From an uncultured Collinsella sp. (GTDB lineage Bacteria; Actinomycetota; Coriobacteriia; Coriobacteriales; Coriobacteriaceae): DNA of 64,000 nucleotides. Position numbers and translations under genes: made by a program. The stretch is from assembly GCA_900540945.1 (NCBI GenBank), contig UQHQ01000001.1, forward strand, positions 62,001 to 126,000, written 5' to 3'. Positions 51,720-60,523 of this stretch are shown here, piece by piece (positions within the stretch are counted from its first letter, which is position 1; every line of letters begins with the position of its first letter). Under the pieces are notes generated by a model, which had not been told where the DNA came from, searched no databases, and saw nothing but the letters and a program-made list of their open reading frames with translations.

Positions 51720-52622
51720 ATGATTGTCGAGAACCACGCGCTGTGGGGCGAGGAGCCGACCGAGGAATATCCAGCGACGTTTACGTATTTGGGTGCCGAG
51801 CCGCTGCCCGACAAGCCCAATGGCCGCCGCCCCGCGGTGATCATCTGCGGCGGAGGCGGGTTTACGCATATCGCTCCGCACGAGCAGGACCCGGTGGCGT
51901 TTGCGTTTTTGGATCACGGTTACCAGGCCTTTGTGCTCAACTATGTCACGAGTTCTACGGGTGACGTGAGCTTTCCGCACCCCCAGGCAGATCTTGCCAA
52001 GATGGTCGCCACGGTGCGCGCCAACGCCGACGAGTGGCATGTCGATCCCAAGCGCGTGTGCGTCGTGGGCTTCTCGGCAGGCGGCATGATCAGCGCTTCG
52101 CTGGCAACGCAATGGAAGACTGGTCCCTTCGCGGGCCTGGCAGGGGCGCGTCCGGACGACATTCGTCCCGATGCCGTGGTGCTGGGCTATCCATTGCTCG
52201 ACTTTGCCTATGTGCGCGACATGCAGACGCGCGATCCGCGCATTGACTTGCGCGTGCCAAAGACGGGCGGCAAGACGGGGCGCGATCTGCTCAACGACTA
52301 TCTGACGATGGTGACGGGTGGCGAGGCAACTGACGAGCACCTGGCCGATATCTGCCCCACCACACATGTTTCGCGTCAGATGCCGCCGACCTTTGTGTGG
52401 GGCGTGTCCGATGACAAGACGGCGCCGATCGCGCAGGTCTATCCGTTTGCGCAGCGCATGGCCGAGGAGGGCGTCGCATGCGAGATGCACGTCTTTGACC
52501 AGGGCGGCCACGGCCTTTCGCTCGGCAACGCCAACACCGCGGTCGACAACGAGGACAAGCAGGTGGCAGTCCGTCCCTGGATCCGCCTAGCCTTCCGCTT
52601 CCTGGAGCGCCACGGGTTTTAG
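51720..52622 (+). CDS. alpha/beta-hydrolase esterase (BD-FAE/acetyl-xylan-esterase-like)
   Basis: 300 residues, no signal peptide. Oxyanion region PAVIICGGGGFTHIAPHE, nucleophile elbow VVGFSAGGMISAS, the likely catalytic Asp in WGVSDDKTAP and His in FDQGGHGLSLG. Probably removes acetyl or acyl groups from imported carbohydrate. ATG 51720 follows GAAGGGAG; longer frames run into the divergent crr promoter. The TAG stop is the first base-step of a family P hairpin. Confidence 0.85.
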   Translation: MIVENHALWGEEPTEEYPATFTYLGAEPLPDKPNGRRPAVIICGGGGFTHIAPHEQDPVAFAFLDHGYQAFVLNYVTSSTGDVSFPHPQADLAKMVATVRANADEWHVDPKRVCVVGFSAGGMISASLATQWKTGPFAGLAGARPDDIRPDAVVLGYPLLDFAYVRDMQTRDPRIDLRVPKTGGKTGRDLLNDYLTMVTGGEATDEHLADICPTTHVSRQMPPTFVWGVSDDKTAPIAQVYPFAQRMAEEGVACEMHVFDQGGHGLSLGNANTAVDNEDKQVAVRPWIRLAFRFLERHGF

Positions 52623-52690
52623 TTACGGCGTTTTACCAAACGCCGTAACCACTTGACGCTGCAAGCCCGTCAGAGCGGCAATCTGTCGAT
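52622..52690 (+). repeat. GTTACG palindrome at a stop codon (family P, copy 2)
   Basis: GTTACGGCGTTT and AAACGCCGTAAC pair perfectly around TACC (52622-52649); the first G belongs to the esterase TAG. The next 40 bp share TTGACGCTGC and GGCAATCTG with the copy after lysS, so the unit is longer than the hairpin. Confidence 0.75.
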
Positions 52691-52732
52691 TGAACATCGG
52701 TGTGTGTTCGCGCTATCATGCGTGGTTAAATG

Positions 52733-52765
52733 GTTAGCCATGGCAAACGGTTAGCCATGTTAAAC
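52733..52765. promoter_or_regulatory. tandem DtxR/IdeR-like operator before feoAB
   Basis: Two 16-bp near-palindromes, GTTAGCCATGGCAAAC (52733-52748) and GTTAGCCATGTTAAAC (52750-52765), 17 bp apart. The GTTAGCC...AAC symmetry resembles DtxR-family boxes. Iron repression of feoAB would be expected; the regulator gene is not in the window. Confidence 0.65.
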
Positions 52766-52806
52766 AAAATGCAACGCCCTGTGGGCGCCGGGGGAGGAAC
52801 GCGGAC

Positions 52807-55167
52807 GTGAGACTCGATACACTCGAGATTGGAAAGGATGCCGTTGTCGCATCGGTGGCATCGGACGATCAGGCACTCCGACAGCATATTTTGGACATGG
52901 GCCTAACGCCGGGCACCGAAGTCACCATGATGAAGTACGCCCCTATGGGCGACCCGCTCGAGATTCGCCTGCGTGGCTACGAGTTGACGCTGCGCAAGGA
53001 CGATGCCGCTCGCATCGAGCTCGTGGGCATTCACGACACCGATACGGGTCCGCGCGCTAACGCCGCAATCGGCACGACGGAGCATCCGGCCCTGGGCGAG
53101 GGGACGTATTCGCCCCGCGCGGCAAAGACGGCCGTGCCCGAGGGCGCACCGCTGCATTTCGCCCTCGCCGGCAACCAAAACTGCGGCAAGACCACGCTGT
53201 TCAACCAGCTGACGGGCTCCAACCAGCATGTCGGTAACTTTCCTGGCGTGACGGTCGACCGCAAAGATGGCACCATCCGCAACCACCCCGAGGCAAGCGT
53301 TACCGACCTGCCCGGCATTTACTCTCTGTCGCCGTACACGGGCGAGGAGATCGTAAGCCGCCAGTTTATCCTGGATGAGCACCCCGACGCCATCATCGAT
53401 ATCATCGATGCCACCAACATCGAGCGTAACCTGTACCTGACGCTGCAGCTTATGGAGCTCGATCGACCCATGGTCATCGCGCTCAACATGATGGACGAGG
53501 TGACGGCCAACGGCGGCGCCGTGGACGTCAACCTGCTCGAGAGCCTGCTGGGCGTGCCTGTTGTTCCCATTAGTGCTGCCCGCAACGAGGGTATTGGCGA
53601 GTTGGTGGATCATGCCTTGCACGTGGCGCGGTTCCGCGAGCGTCCCGGTCGCCTGGACTTCTGCGCGCCCGATGGTCCGGACGGCGGCGCGCTGCATCGC
53701 TGCATTCACGGCATCGCCAACCTTATCGAGGACCATGCCGCGACGGCGCACATTCCCGTGCGTTTTGCGGCGACCAAGCTGGTTGAGGGCGACGAGCTGG
53801 TGACCGAGGCGCTTCACCTGGACCGCAACGAGCTCGACGCCATCGAGCACATCATTAGCCAAATGGAGGGCGAGGCCGGCACCGACCGTCTATCTGCGCT
53901 GGCTGACATGCGCTTCGGCTTTATCGGCGACGTGTGCGGGCGTTGCGTCGTCAAGCCGCACGAGAGCCGCGAGCACGTGCGTTCCGTCAAGATTGACCGC
54001 ATCCTGACGGGTCGTTACACGGCCATTCCGGCGTTCCTGGTGATCATGGGTCTCGTCTTTTGGCTGACGTTTGGCGTGATCGGCGCGGCGTTGCAGGGAC
54101 TTATGGAGGACGGCATCGCTGCCATCATCGCCTCGGCCGATGCGGGTCTCAAGGCGTTCGGCACCAACGACGTAGTGCGCTCGCTGGCTGTCGACGGCGT
54201 GCTTACGGGTGTGGGTAGTGTACTGACCTTCCTGCCGATTATCGTCGTGCTCTTCTTGTTCCTCTCCATTCTGGAAGACTCGGGCTACATGGCGCGCGTG
54301 GCCTTTGTCATGGATAAGGTATTGCGTCGCTTTGGCCTGTCGGGCCGCAGCTTTGTGCCCATGCTCGTCGGTTTTGGCTGTACCGTGCCGGCTATCATGT
54401 CGACCCGTACGCTCCCATCCGAGCACGACCGCAAGATGACCGTCATGCTCACGCCGTTCATGAGCTGCTCGGCCAAGTTGCCGGTCTACGGTCTGCTGTG
54501 CGGGGCGTTTTTCCCACAGGCGACGGTTCCCGCCATGGTCTCGCTCTATCTGATTGGCATTGCGGTTGGTTGCATCGCGGCTTTGGTGCTTAACCGCACG
54601 GCATTTAAGGGCGACCCGGTGCCGTTTATCATGGAGCTTCCCAATTACCGTCTGCCGAGCGTCAAGACGACGGTGATGCTGGCATGGGATAAGGCCAAAG
54701 ACTTTATTACCAAAGCCTTTACCATTATCTTTGCTGCTACCGTGGTCATCTGGTTCCTTCAGACGTTCGACATTCGCTTTAATGTGGTCGCCGATCAGTC
54801 GCAGAGTCTGCTTGCGGGCCTCGGCAGCATCATCGCGCCGGCGCTGGCGCCGCTTGGCTTTGGCGATTGGCGCGCATCCACGGCGCTCGTCACCGGACTT
54901 ATTGCCAAGGAGAGCGTCATTTCGACCCTCACCGTGCTTTTGGGCGCGACCTCGCCCGCGGCACTGTCGACCATGTTTTCGCCGTTCACCGCCTACGTGT
55001 TCTTGGTCTTTACGCTGCTGTACCCGCCTTGCGTGGCGGCAATCGGCGCCGTCAAGAGTGAGCTGGGCGCGCGCTATGCCGTTGCCGTGTTCGCGTTTCA
55101 GGTGACGGTCGCCTGGATCGTGGCGTTTGTCGTGCATTCGGCAGGTATATTGCTGGGGTTGGCTTAG
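52807..55167 (+). CDS. feoB: ferrous iron transporter, FeoA-FeoB fusion
   Basis: 786 residues. The N-terminal FeoA/SH3-like domain (about 1-75: LRQHILDMGLTPGTEVTMMK) is fused to FeoB. The G domain has LAGNQNCGKTTLFNQLTGS (P-loop), VTDLPGIYSLSPY and ALNMMDE. Then come two Gate segments (GFGCTVPAIMSTRTLP; the second with VISTLTVLLGATS and YPPCVAAIGAVKSE) and about ten membrane helices. Imports Fe(II). GTG 52807 follows GGGGGAGGAA. A C-terminal FeoC is absent. Confidence 0.94.
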   Translation: MRLDTLEIGKDAVVASVASDDQALRQHILDMGLTPGTEVTMMKYAPMGDPLEIRLRGYELTLRKDDAARIELVGIHDTDTGPRANAAIGTTEHPALGEGTYSPRAAKTAVPEGAPLHFALAGNQNCGKTTLFNQLTGSNQHVGNFPGVTVDRKDGTIRNHPEASVTDLPGIYSLSPYTGEEIVSRQFILDEHPDAIIDIIDATNIERNLYLTLQLMELDRPMVIALNMMDEVTANGGAVDVNLLESLLGVPVVPISAARNEGIGELVDHALHVARFRERPGRLDFCAPDGPDGGALHRCIHGIANLIEDHAATAHIPVRFAATKLVEGDELVTEALHLDRNELDAIEHIISQMEGEAGTDRLSALADMRFGFIGDVCGRCVVKPHESREHVRSVKIDRILTGRYTAIPAFLVIMGLVFWLTFGVIGAALQGLMEDGIAAIIASADAGLKAFGTNDVVRSLAVDGVLTGVGSVLTFLPIIVVLFLFLSILEDSGYMARVAFVMDKVLRRFGLSGRSFVPMLVGFGCTVPAIMSTRTLPSEHDRKMTVMLTPFMSCSAKLPVYGLLCGAFFPQATVPAMVSLYLIGIAVGCIAALVLNRTAFKGDPVPFIMELPNYRLPSVKTTVMLAWDKAKDFITKAFTIIFAATVVIWFLQTFDIRFNVVADQSQSLLAGLGSIIAPALAPLGFGDWRASTALVTGLIAKESVISTLTVLLGATSPAALSTMFSPFTAYVFLVFTLLYPPCVAAIGAVKSELGARYAVAVFAFQVTVAWIVAFVVHSAGILLGLA

Positions 55168-55209
55168 TTATTTATTGACGGCGCAACCTCTGTGTATCGA
55201 ATTGTTTTC

Positions 55210-55242
55210 GGCCCCGCATCTGTTGCTGACGGATGCGGGGCC
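55210..55242 (+). terminator. hairpin after feoB
   Basis: GGCCCCGCATC and GATGCGGGGCC (11 bp) around an 11-nt loop, then GTTGCTAT. A stable 3' end for feoB, lacking a proper T-run. Confidence 0.6.
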
Positions 55243-55288
55243 GTTGCTATATAATCGCCTCCGCTCAAAACGATTGGAGACGTTATAT

Positions 55289-56485
55289 ATGACTCAGGCA
55301 AGGCAAGACGGCATCACGCTCAAGCAGTGGCTCCCGCTCATCGGACTCACCTGCTGCGCCTTCGTGTTCAACACGTCGGAGTTTATGCCCATCGGTCTTT
55401 TGACTGACATCGCCGCGTCGTTCTCGCTCACCGAGTCCCAGGCGGGCATCATGATCTCGGTCTATGCCTGGGGCGTCATGCTGCTGTCGTTGCCGCTCAT
55501 GGTGTTCGCTTCGCGTTTCGAGTTTAAGCGGATGCTGCTGGGCGTGCTTGCCGTGTTCTCGCTCGGTCAGTTCCTGTCCGCTGTGGCGCCGACTTATCCC
55601 ATCCTGGTCTGTGCGCGCCTGGTGGTCGCTTGCGCACATGCCGTGTTCTGGTCGGTCGCTTCGATTATGGCCTCGCGCCTGGTCGACACGCGCCACGGGG
55701 CGCTCGCCATCAGCATGATCGCTACGGGCTCGTCCATCGCGCAGATCTTTGGTCTGCCCCTCGGTCGCGCTATTGGCTTGGCCGTGGGCTGGCGCATGAC
55801 GTTTGCCGTGGTCGGGGTCCTCTCGGCCATCGCGGTCGTCTACCAGGCGACCGTGTTCCCGGCCATGCCGGCGGGCGAGCGCTTTACCGTCAAACAGTTG
55901 CCCGAGCTGCTCAAGAACCCGCTCCTGATCGCGCTCTACGCGGTCACGGTTTTTATGGCGACCGGCTACTACGCGGGTTACAGCTATATCGAGCCCTTCC
56001 TGGCACAGGTCGCGCACGTCGACGCGGGCGCTATCACCATGACGCTGACGGCGTTTGGCTGCTCTGGTCTGCTCGGAAGCTGGCTGTTTGGCCGCCTGTT
56101 CGATGGGCATCGCTTCCCGTTCTTGGCTATTACGCTCTCCGGTGTGCCGGCGGCTCTGCTGCTTATGGCTCCTGCAGCCTCGGCGCTCGTGTTGGTGCTT
56201 GCCGTCTGCGCGCTATGGGGCTGCTGCGCCACGGCCTTCAATGTGGCGTTCCAGGCTGAGCTCATCAAGTACACGCCGGCGGATTCGTCGGCCGTTGCCA
56301 TGTCGATCTTCTCGGGCCTGTTCAATCTGGGTATCGGCACGGGCACGGCGATTGGTGGCGCCGTGGTGTCGGGCCCCGGTATCGCCTGGATCGGCTTCGT
56401 GGGCGGGGCGATCGCCGTCGTAGGCGTCATCCTCGCCATCACGGTGCTATTCCCAGCCATACGCCGCGCCAAGCCCGTCGCCTAA
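55289..56485 (+). CDS. MFS transporter of the sugar-efflux (SotB/AraJ) type
   Basis: 398 residues with twelve hydrophobic segments. The family motif FVFNTSEFMPIGLLTDIAAS is in helix 1; SQAGIMISVYAWGVMLLSLP follows, and GSSIAQIFGLPLGRAIG is in helix 5. Relatives export sugars, arabinose or drugs; the substrate is unknown. ATG 55289 has TTGGAGA upstream; the longer frame would begin inside feoB. A family Q palindrome begins 15 bp after the stop. Confidence 0.87.
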   Translation: MTQARQDGITLKQWLPLIGLTCCAFVFNTSEFMPIGLLTDIAASFSLTESQAGIMISVYAWGVMLLSLPLMVFASRFEFKRMLLGVLAVFSLGQFLSAVAPTYPILVCARLVVACAHAVFWSVASIMASRLVDTRHGALAISMIATGSSIAQIFGLPLGRAIGLAVGWRMTFAVVGVLSAIAVVYQATVFPAMPAGERFTVKQLPELLKNPLLIALYAVTVFMATGYYAGYSYIEPFLAQVAHVDAGAITMTLTAFGCSGLLGSWLFGRLFDGHRFPFLAITLSGVPAALLLMAPAASALVLVLAVCALWGCCATAFNVAFQAELIKYTPADSSAVAMSIFSGLFNLGIGTGTAIGGAVVSGPGIAWIGFVGGAIAVVGVILAITVLFPAIRRAKPVA

Positions 56486-56500
56486 TCACGTCCCCTCATC

Positions 56501-56567
56501 AGTTGCGGTGGAATAGTTCCTGTTTAAGGCCTCTGAAGGCCCAGGCAGGAACTATTCCACCGCAACT
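56501..56567 (+). repeat. AGTTGCGGTG palindrome (family Q, copy 2)
   Basis: Perfect 22-bp arms, starting AGTTGCGGTGGAATAG and with the inner part TTCCTG/CAGGAA, around a 23-nt loop that holds GGCC...GGCC. The copy at 10270 keeps the outer arm but has GGACTG/CAGTCC inside. Confidence 0.85.
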
Positions 56568-56638
56568 TATTTTGGGGAAGAGGATACAAGCCGGGCATAC
56601 AATGGATGTCGTTGTGTTGAGCTTACCGGGAGGTTGCT

Positions 56639-58015
56639 ATGTGGGCATACGAGACGACGTTCTATCAGATCTATCCGCTGGGCTTTTGCGGAGCTCCGCG
56701 CGAAAACGCCGCGCCCGTTGCCGAGGATGAGCTCGCCCAGGCTGCCAACGCCGCGCCCAACCCCGATGCTCCTATCATGAAAATCGCCCAATGGGCTGAC
56801 TACCTGCAAGAACTCGGTATTGGCGCTGTGCTGATCAACCCGCCGCTCGAGTCTGATAGCCACGGCTACGATACGCGTAGCCTACGCCATATCGATCGAC
56901 GCCTGGGTGGGGATGCCGACTTTGCCGCCGTATGCGAGACGCTGCACGACCACGGCGTCCGCGTGGTGCTCGATGCCGTTTTTAACCATGTGGGTCGTGG
57001 CTTTTGGGCCTTCCGCGATGTGCAGGAGCGTAAGTGGGACTCGCCCTACAAGGACTGGTTCCACATTAGCTTTGACGGCGACTCCTGCTATGGCGACGGC
57101 TTTTGGTACGAGGGTTGGGAAGGCCATTTTGAGCTTGTGAAGCTCAACCTGCAAAATCCCGCCGTGGTCGATTACCTGCTTGAGTCCGTGCGCCGTTGGG
57201 CCGACGTCTTTGGCGTCGACGGTCTGCGCCTGGACGTCGCCTACATGCTCGACCGCGATTTCATGCGTCGTTTGCATAGCTTTGTCCGTGAGCTCAAGCC
57301 CGACTTCGTGCTGATCGGCGAGACGCTCCACGGCGACTACAACCAGATCGTCAACGACGATATGCTCGACTCCTGCACCAACTACGAGTGTTACAAGGGC
57401 CTGTACTCCAGCTTTAACTCGGTCAACATGTTCGAGATCGCCCATTCGCTGCACCGCCAGTTTGGCGGTGACCCCTGGTGCATCTACCGCGGCAAACATC
57501 TGCTGTCGTTTGTCGACAACCATGACGTGCCGCGCCTGGCGAGCATCCTTACCGACAAGTCGTGCCTGCGTCCCGCCTATGGCATGCTCTTTGGCATGCC
57601 GGGCATCCCGTGCGTCTACTATGGCAGCGAATGGGGAATTACCGGCGAAAAGGGCGGCCCCGATGGCGACTGGGCGCTGCGCCCTGCGCTCGATGAGCCT
57701 GCGCCCAACGAGCTGACGGCTTTCATCAAGCAGCTCACGCACCTGCGCTCGGCCGACGACGTGGCGGCCCGTGCTCTCAACTACGGTGCCTATCGCAACG
57801 TGGTGATCCAGAACAAGCAGCTGCTGTTCGAGCGCGCCTGCAACGACGCGACGGTGCTCGTGGCGGTGAACGCCGTGGACGAGCCTTACACCTTTGGCGC
57901 CGGCGAACTCAACGGCTCCTTCGTCGACCTGCTTGCCGACGATGCTCCCACGGTCGAGCTGCCGGGCTCTCTTGAGCTTGCACCCTACGAGGTGCGCTAT
58001 CTGTTGAGGGTCTAG
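56639..58015 (+). CDS. GH13 alpha-amylase family glycosidase
   Basis: 458 residues, intracellular. Conserved GH13 regions: I DAVFNHVG, II GLRLDVAYML (Asp nucleophile), III LIGETLHGDY (Glu acid/base), IV SFVDNHDVPR. The short beta-sheet C-domain follows. The small size and lack of a CBM or signal peptide suggest action on maltodextrins or glycogen fragments in the cytosol. GGGAGG precedes ATG 56639. The DNA glycosylase gene follows 3 bp later. Confidence 0.9.
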   Translation: MWAYETTFYQIYPLGFCGAPRENAAPVAEDELAQAANAAPNPDAPIMKIAQWADYLQELGIGAVLINPPLESDSHGYDTRSLRHIDRRLGGDADFAAVCETLHDHGVRVVLDAVFNHVGRGFWAFRDVQERKWDSPYKDWFHISFDGDSCYGDGFWYEGWEGHFELVKLNLQNPAVVDYLLESVRRWADVFGVDGLRLDVAYMLDRDFMRRLHSFVRELKPDFVLIGETLHGDYNQIVNDDMLDSCTNYECYKGLYSSFNSVNMFEIAHSLHRQFGGDPWCIYRGKHLLSFVDNHDVPRLASILTDKSCLRPAYGMLFGMPGIPCVYYGSEWGITGEKGGPDGDWALRPALDEPAPNELTAFIKQLTHLRSADDVAARALNYGAYRNVVIQNKQLLFERACNDATVLVAVNAVDEPYTFGAGELNGSFVDLLADDAPTVELPGSLELAPYEVRYLLRV

Positions 58016-58018
58016 ATC

Positions 58019-58582
58019 GTGGCTGCGTCCGACGAGGGCTATCAACATATTGAGCATGGGTTTGAACCCGTGTTTGACGAGCACTCGCGCGTTTTGGTGC
58101 TCGGGTCGTTTCCCTCGGTGCTTTCGCGTGCCAATGCCTTTTATTACGGTAACCCTCAGAATCGCTTTTGGCGCGTGATGGCCGCATGCCTCGGTGTGCC
58201 CGTGCCGCCCAACGAGGGCGACCCTTTGGCAAGCGGTGAGCCCGCGACGCTCGACGTCTCGATTGCCGCCAAGCGGGCTATGCTGCTGAACGGCGGTGTG
58301 GCCCTGTGGGACGTGATCGAGAGCTGTGACATCAAGGGCTCAAGCGACGCGAGCATCAAAAACGTCGTTCCGGCGCATGTCGAGCGCATTACCGGCGCAG
58401 CTCCCATTGAGCAGGTGATATGCAACGGCGGTACAGCTGGCCGGCTCTACAAGCGCTATCTACAAGAACGCACCGGGCTACCGGCCATCGTTCTGCCGTC
58501 GACAAGTCCCGCCAATGCGGCATGGCGCCTGGAACGCCTTGTCGAGCGCTGGCGCGAGGCCGTTGAATGGGGCGCTCTGTAA
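58019..58582 (+). CDS. DNA-deoxyinosine/uracil glycosylase (UDG superfamily)
   Basis: 187 residues. Motif 1 is VLVLGSFPSVLS, then AFYYGNPQNRFWRVM, and the C-terminal motif LPSTSPANAAW replaces the usual HPSP. This pattern matches the hypoxanthine/xanthine-type glycosylases of the Mug-like branch. Excises deaminated bases from DNA. GTG start, 3 bp after the GH13 gene, so probably co-transcribed despite unrelated functions. Confidence 0.85.
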   Translation: MAASDEGYQHIEHGFEPVFDEHSRVLVLGSFPSVLSRANAFYYGNPQNRFWRVMAACLGVPVPPNEGDPLASGEPATLDVSIAAKRAMLLNGGVALWDVIESCDIKGSSDASIKNVVPAHVERITGAAPIEQVICNGGTAGRLYKRYLQERTGLPAIVLPSTSPANAAWRLERLVERWREAVEWGAL

Positions 58583-58595
58583 TTTAGATATCTGA

Positions 58596-59243
58596 TTAGG
58601 CGCGGCTGCCGAGGCGTTTCATGATGGCATGCCATATCGGTGCGGGCAGCGCGGGCCTGGCGCGCACCATGCCGTCGGCATCGACGCCACCGGCATTGCC
58701 ACCGCCAAGCAGCTGCGCATACTCAATGGAGCAGCCCATGCGAACGGCGCCCACAAGCTTATCCATCGCTTCGGAAAATGGCCGGCGCAAGAGGCCCATA
58801 CGCGGGGAGTGGCGAAGCGCCGCAATACCGCTGCCGGCACAGACGACAACGCCGCCACACCACAATTGGTCGTGGCACTCACATGCCTTGTGCAGACGAA
58901 CGGCGGTCCCGCGCGCCTGCTTCGCGCCCTCTTGTGCGGCTCGAATCGCGGCATAGACGCGCGTTCCCGTACCGCCAAAGCGTTCAAGCGCCTGCTCGAT
59001 AGCTGTCAACGTCTCATCGTCAGCCACATCTTCAATGGCGAGCACCATGCCATCGGCTGCACCGGCATCATCCGCCTTCAAATCGACCGGGTGGGGGAGT
59101 GTGGTGCCAGAAAGCTGAGCATAGGCGGCGATGGCATCCTGCAGGTCCCAAAGCAAAAACTCAAGATCGGCGCTCTCGGGAATACTGACAAAAGCGATGT
59201 TATGCAGTGTTTTTGGTACATCGCCGTGCGCGGTTGTCTCCAT
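58596..59243 (-). CDS. hypothetical protein
   Basis: 215 residues, no signal peptide or membrane helix. Not recognised. Visible features are an N-terminal part rich in Asp/Ala with VSIPESADLEFLLWDLQDA, a central KACECHDQLWCGGVVVCAGSG with three Cys and a Gly-rich turn, RHSPRMGLLRRPFSEAMDKL, and a basic end PIWHAIMKRLGSR. The central part faintly recalls flavodoxin-like reductases, not enough to name it. Convergent with the glycosylase gene and divergent from the aminotransferase. Confidence 0.65.
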   Translation of the reverse strand: METTAHGDVPKTLHNIAFVSIPESADLEFLLWDLQDAIAAYAQLSGTTLPHPVDLKADDAGAADGMVLAIEDVADDETLTAIEQALERFGGTGTRVYAAIRAAQEGAKQARGTAVRLHKACECHDQLWCGGVVVCAGSGIAALRHSPRMGLLRRPFSEAMDKLVGAVRMGCSIEYAQLLGGGNAGGVDADGMVRARPALPAPIWHAIMKRLGSRA

Positions 59244-59336
59244 GCCGCCTCCTTTCCGGTTGGTTTCCGTTTAGGTTACACCGTCTGACGGCGCCCCGCC
59301 GCGCTATCCTAGTGCAACCCTTACGAAAGGAACGCC

Positions 59337-60473
59337 ATGCGTCTGCCCATGAACACCTCGCTTGCCACGCTCAAGCCCTCCGGCATCCGTCGGATCAATG
59401 CGCTCGCCGCCCAGCACCCGGAGTGCATCGCGCTCGCGCTCGGCGAGCCCGATTTTCCCACGCCCGATGTGATTAGCGCCGAGGTGACGGCTTCGCTCGA
59501 CCGCGGCGACACGCACTATCCGCCTAACAACGGTCGCCCCGCCCTGCGTGAGGCGTTGTCTGCCTACATGGGGGACGCGGGCCTTACGTTTTCTGCCGAC
59601 GAGATCATCCTGACCGACGGCGCGACCGAGGCCCTGTCGGCAACATTCATGGCTATGCTCAACCCCGGCGACGAGGTCATCATCCCCACGCCGGCCTTTG
59701 GCCTGTACGAGAGCATTGTCGTGGCCAACCACGCCAAGGCGGTCTTTTTGGATACGGAGTCTGCGCAATTCCAGATTGACGAGGACGCACTTCGTGCTTG
59801 CGTGACGCCGGCGACCAAGGCCATCGTCATCTGCACGCCCAACAATCCTACGGGCTGCATTCTCAACGCGGCGTCGCTCGACGCCGTGGCACACGTGGCA
59901 GAGCAGGCGGGCATCTACGTAATCTGCGACGATGTATATAACCGCCTGGTCTACGTGGACGGCTACGAGCGATTTGCCCAGCGTCACCCGGAGCTTCGCA
60001 ATCAGACAGTAGTTATCGAGAGCTTTTCCAAGCCCTGGGCCATGACCGGCTGGCGCTTGGGCTGGCTTGCAGCGGCAGCCCCCGTCATCGCAGAGATCGC
60101 AAAGGCCCATCAATACCTAGTATCGAGCGCCGTCTCCTTCGAGATGGACGCCGCGGCCCGAGCCCTGACCGTCGACCCCACCCCCATGCTCAATGTCTAC
60201 CGAGCCCGCCGCAAACGCGTGCTCGCAGCCTTAAACGCCATGGACCTCGACGTAGTGGAGCCCGCAGGCGCCTTCTACGCCTTCCCCAGCATCAAAAAAT
60301 TCGGCCTAACCAGCGAAGACTTCTGCATCAAAGCCATCAAAGAAGCAAACGTAGCCCTAGTCCCGGGCGACTGTTTCGGCACCGAAGGCCACATCCGCCT
60401 AAGCTACTGCGTCTCCGACAAAAATCTGGACGAAGGTCTCCACCGCCTGTCAACCTTCGTTTCAACCTTATAG
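59337..60473 (+). CDS. PLP-dependent class I/II aminotransferase
   Basis: 378 residues. Aspartate-aminotransferase-family landmarks: ALALGEPDFPTPD, HYPPNNGRPALREAL, TPNNPTGCIL, the VICDDVYNRLVY aspartate and the PLP lysine in SFSKPWAMTGWRLGWL. The C-terminal Arg lies in HIRLSYC. Amino acid specificity is not readable. AAAGGA precedes ATG 59337. From about 60110 to the stop, codon choice shifts to GAA, CTA and GTA, unlike the first two-thirds of the gene. Confidence 0.9.
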   Translation: MRLPMNTSLATLKPSGIRRINALAAQHPECIALALGEPDFPTPDVISAEVTASLDRGDTHYPPNNGRPALREALSAYMGDAGLTFSADEIILTDGATEALSATFMAMLNPGDEVIIPTPAFGLYESIVVANHAKAVFLDTESAQFQIDEDALRACVTPATKAIVICTPNNPTGCILNAASLDAVAHVAEQAGIYVICDDVYNRLVYVDGYERFAQRHPELRNQTVVIESFSKPWAMTGWRLGWLAAAAPVIAEIAKAHQYLVSSAVSFEMDAAARALTVDPTPMLNVYRARRKRVLAALNAMDLDVVEPAGAFYAFPSIKKFGLTSEDFCIKAIKEANVALVPGDCFGTEGHIRLSYCVSDKNLDEGLHRLSTFVSTL

Positions 60474-60523
60474 CCCAACGGGACGCAACACATCAGCCCA
60501 CCGACCCAAGCATTATGAGTGGG

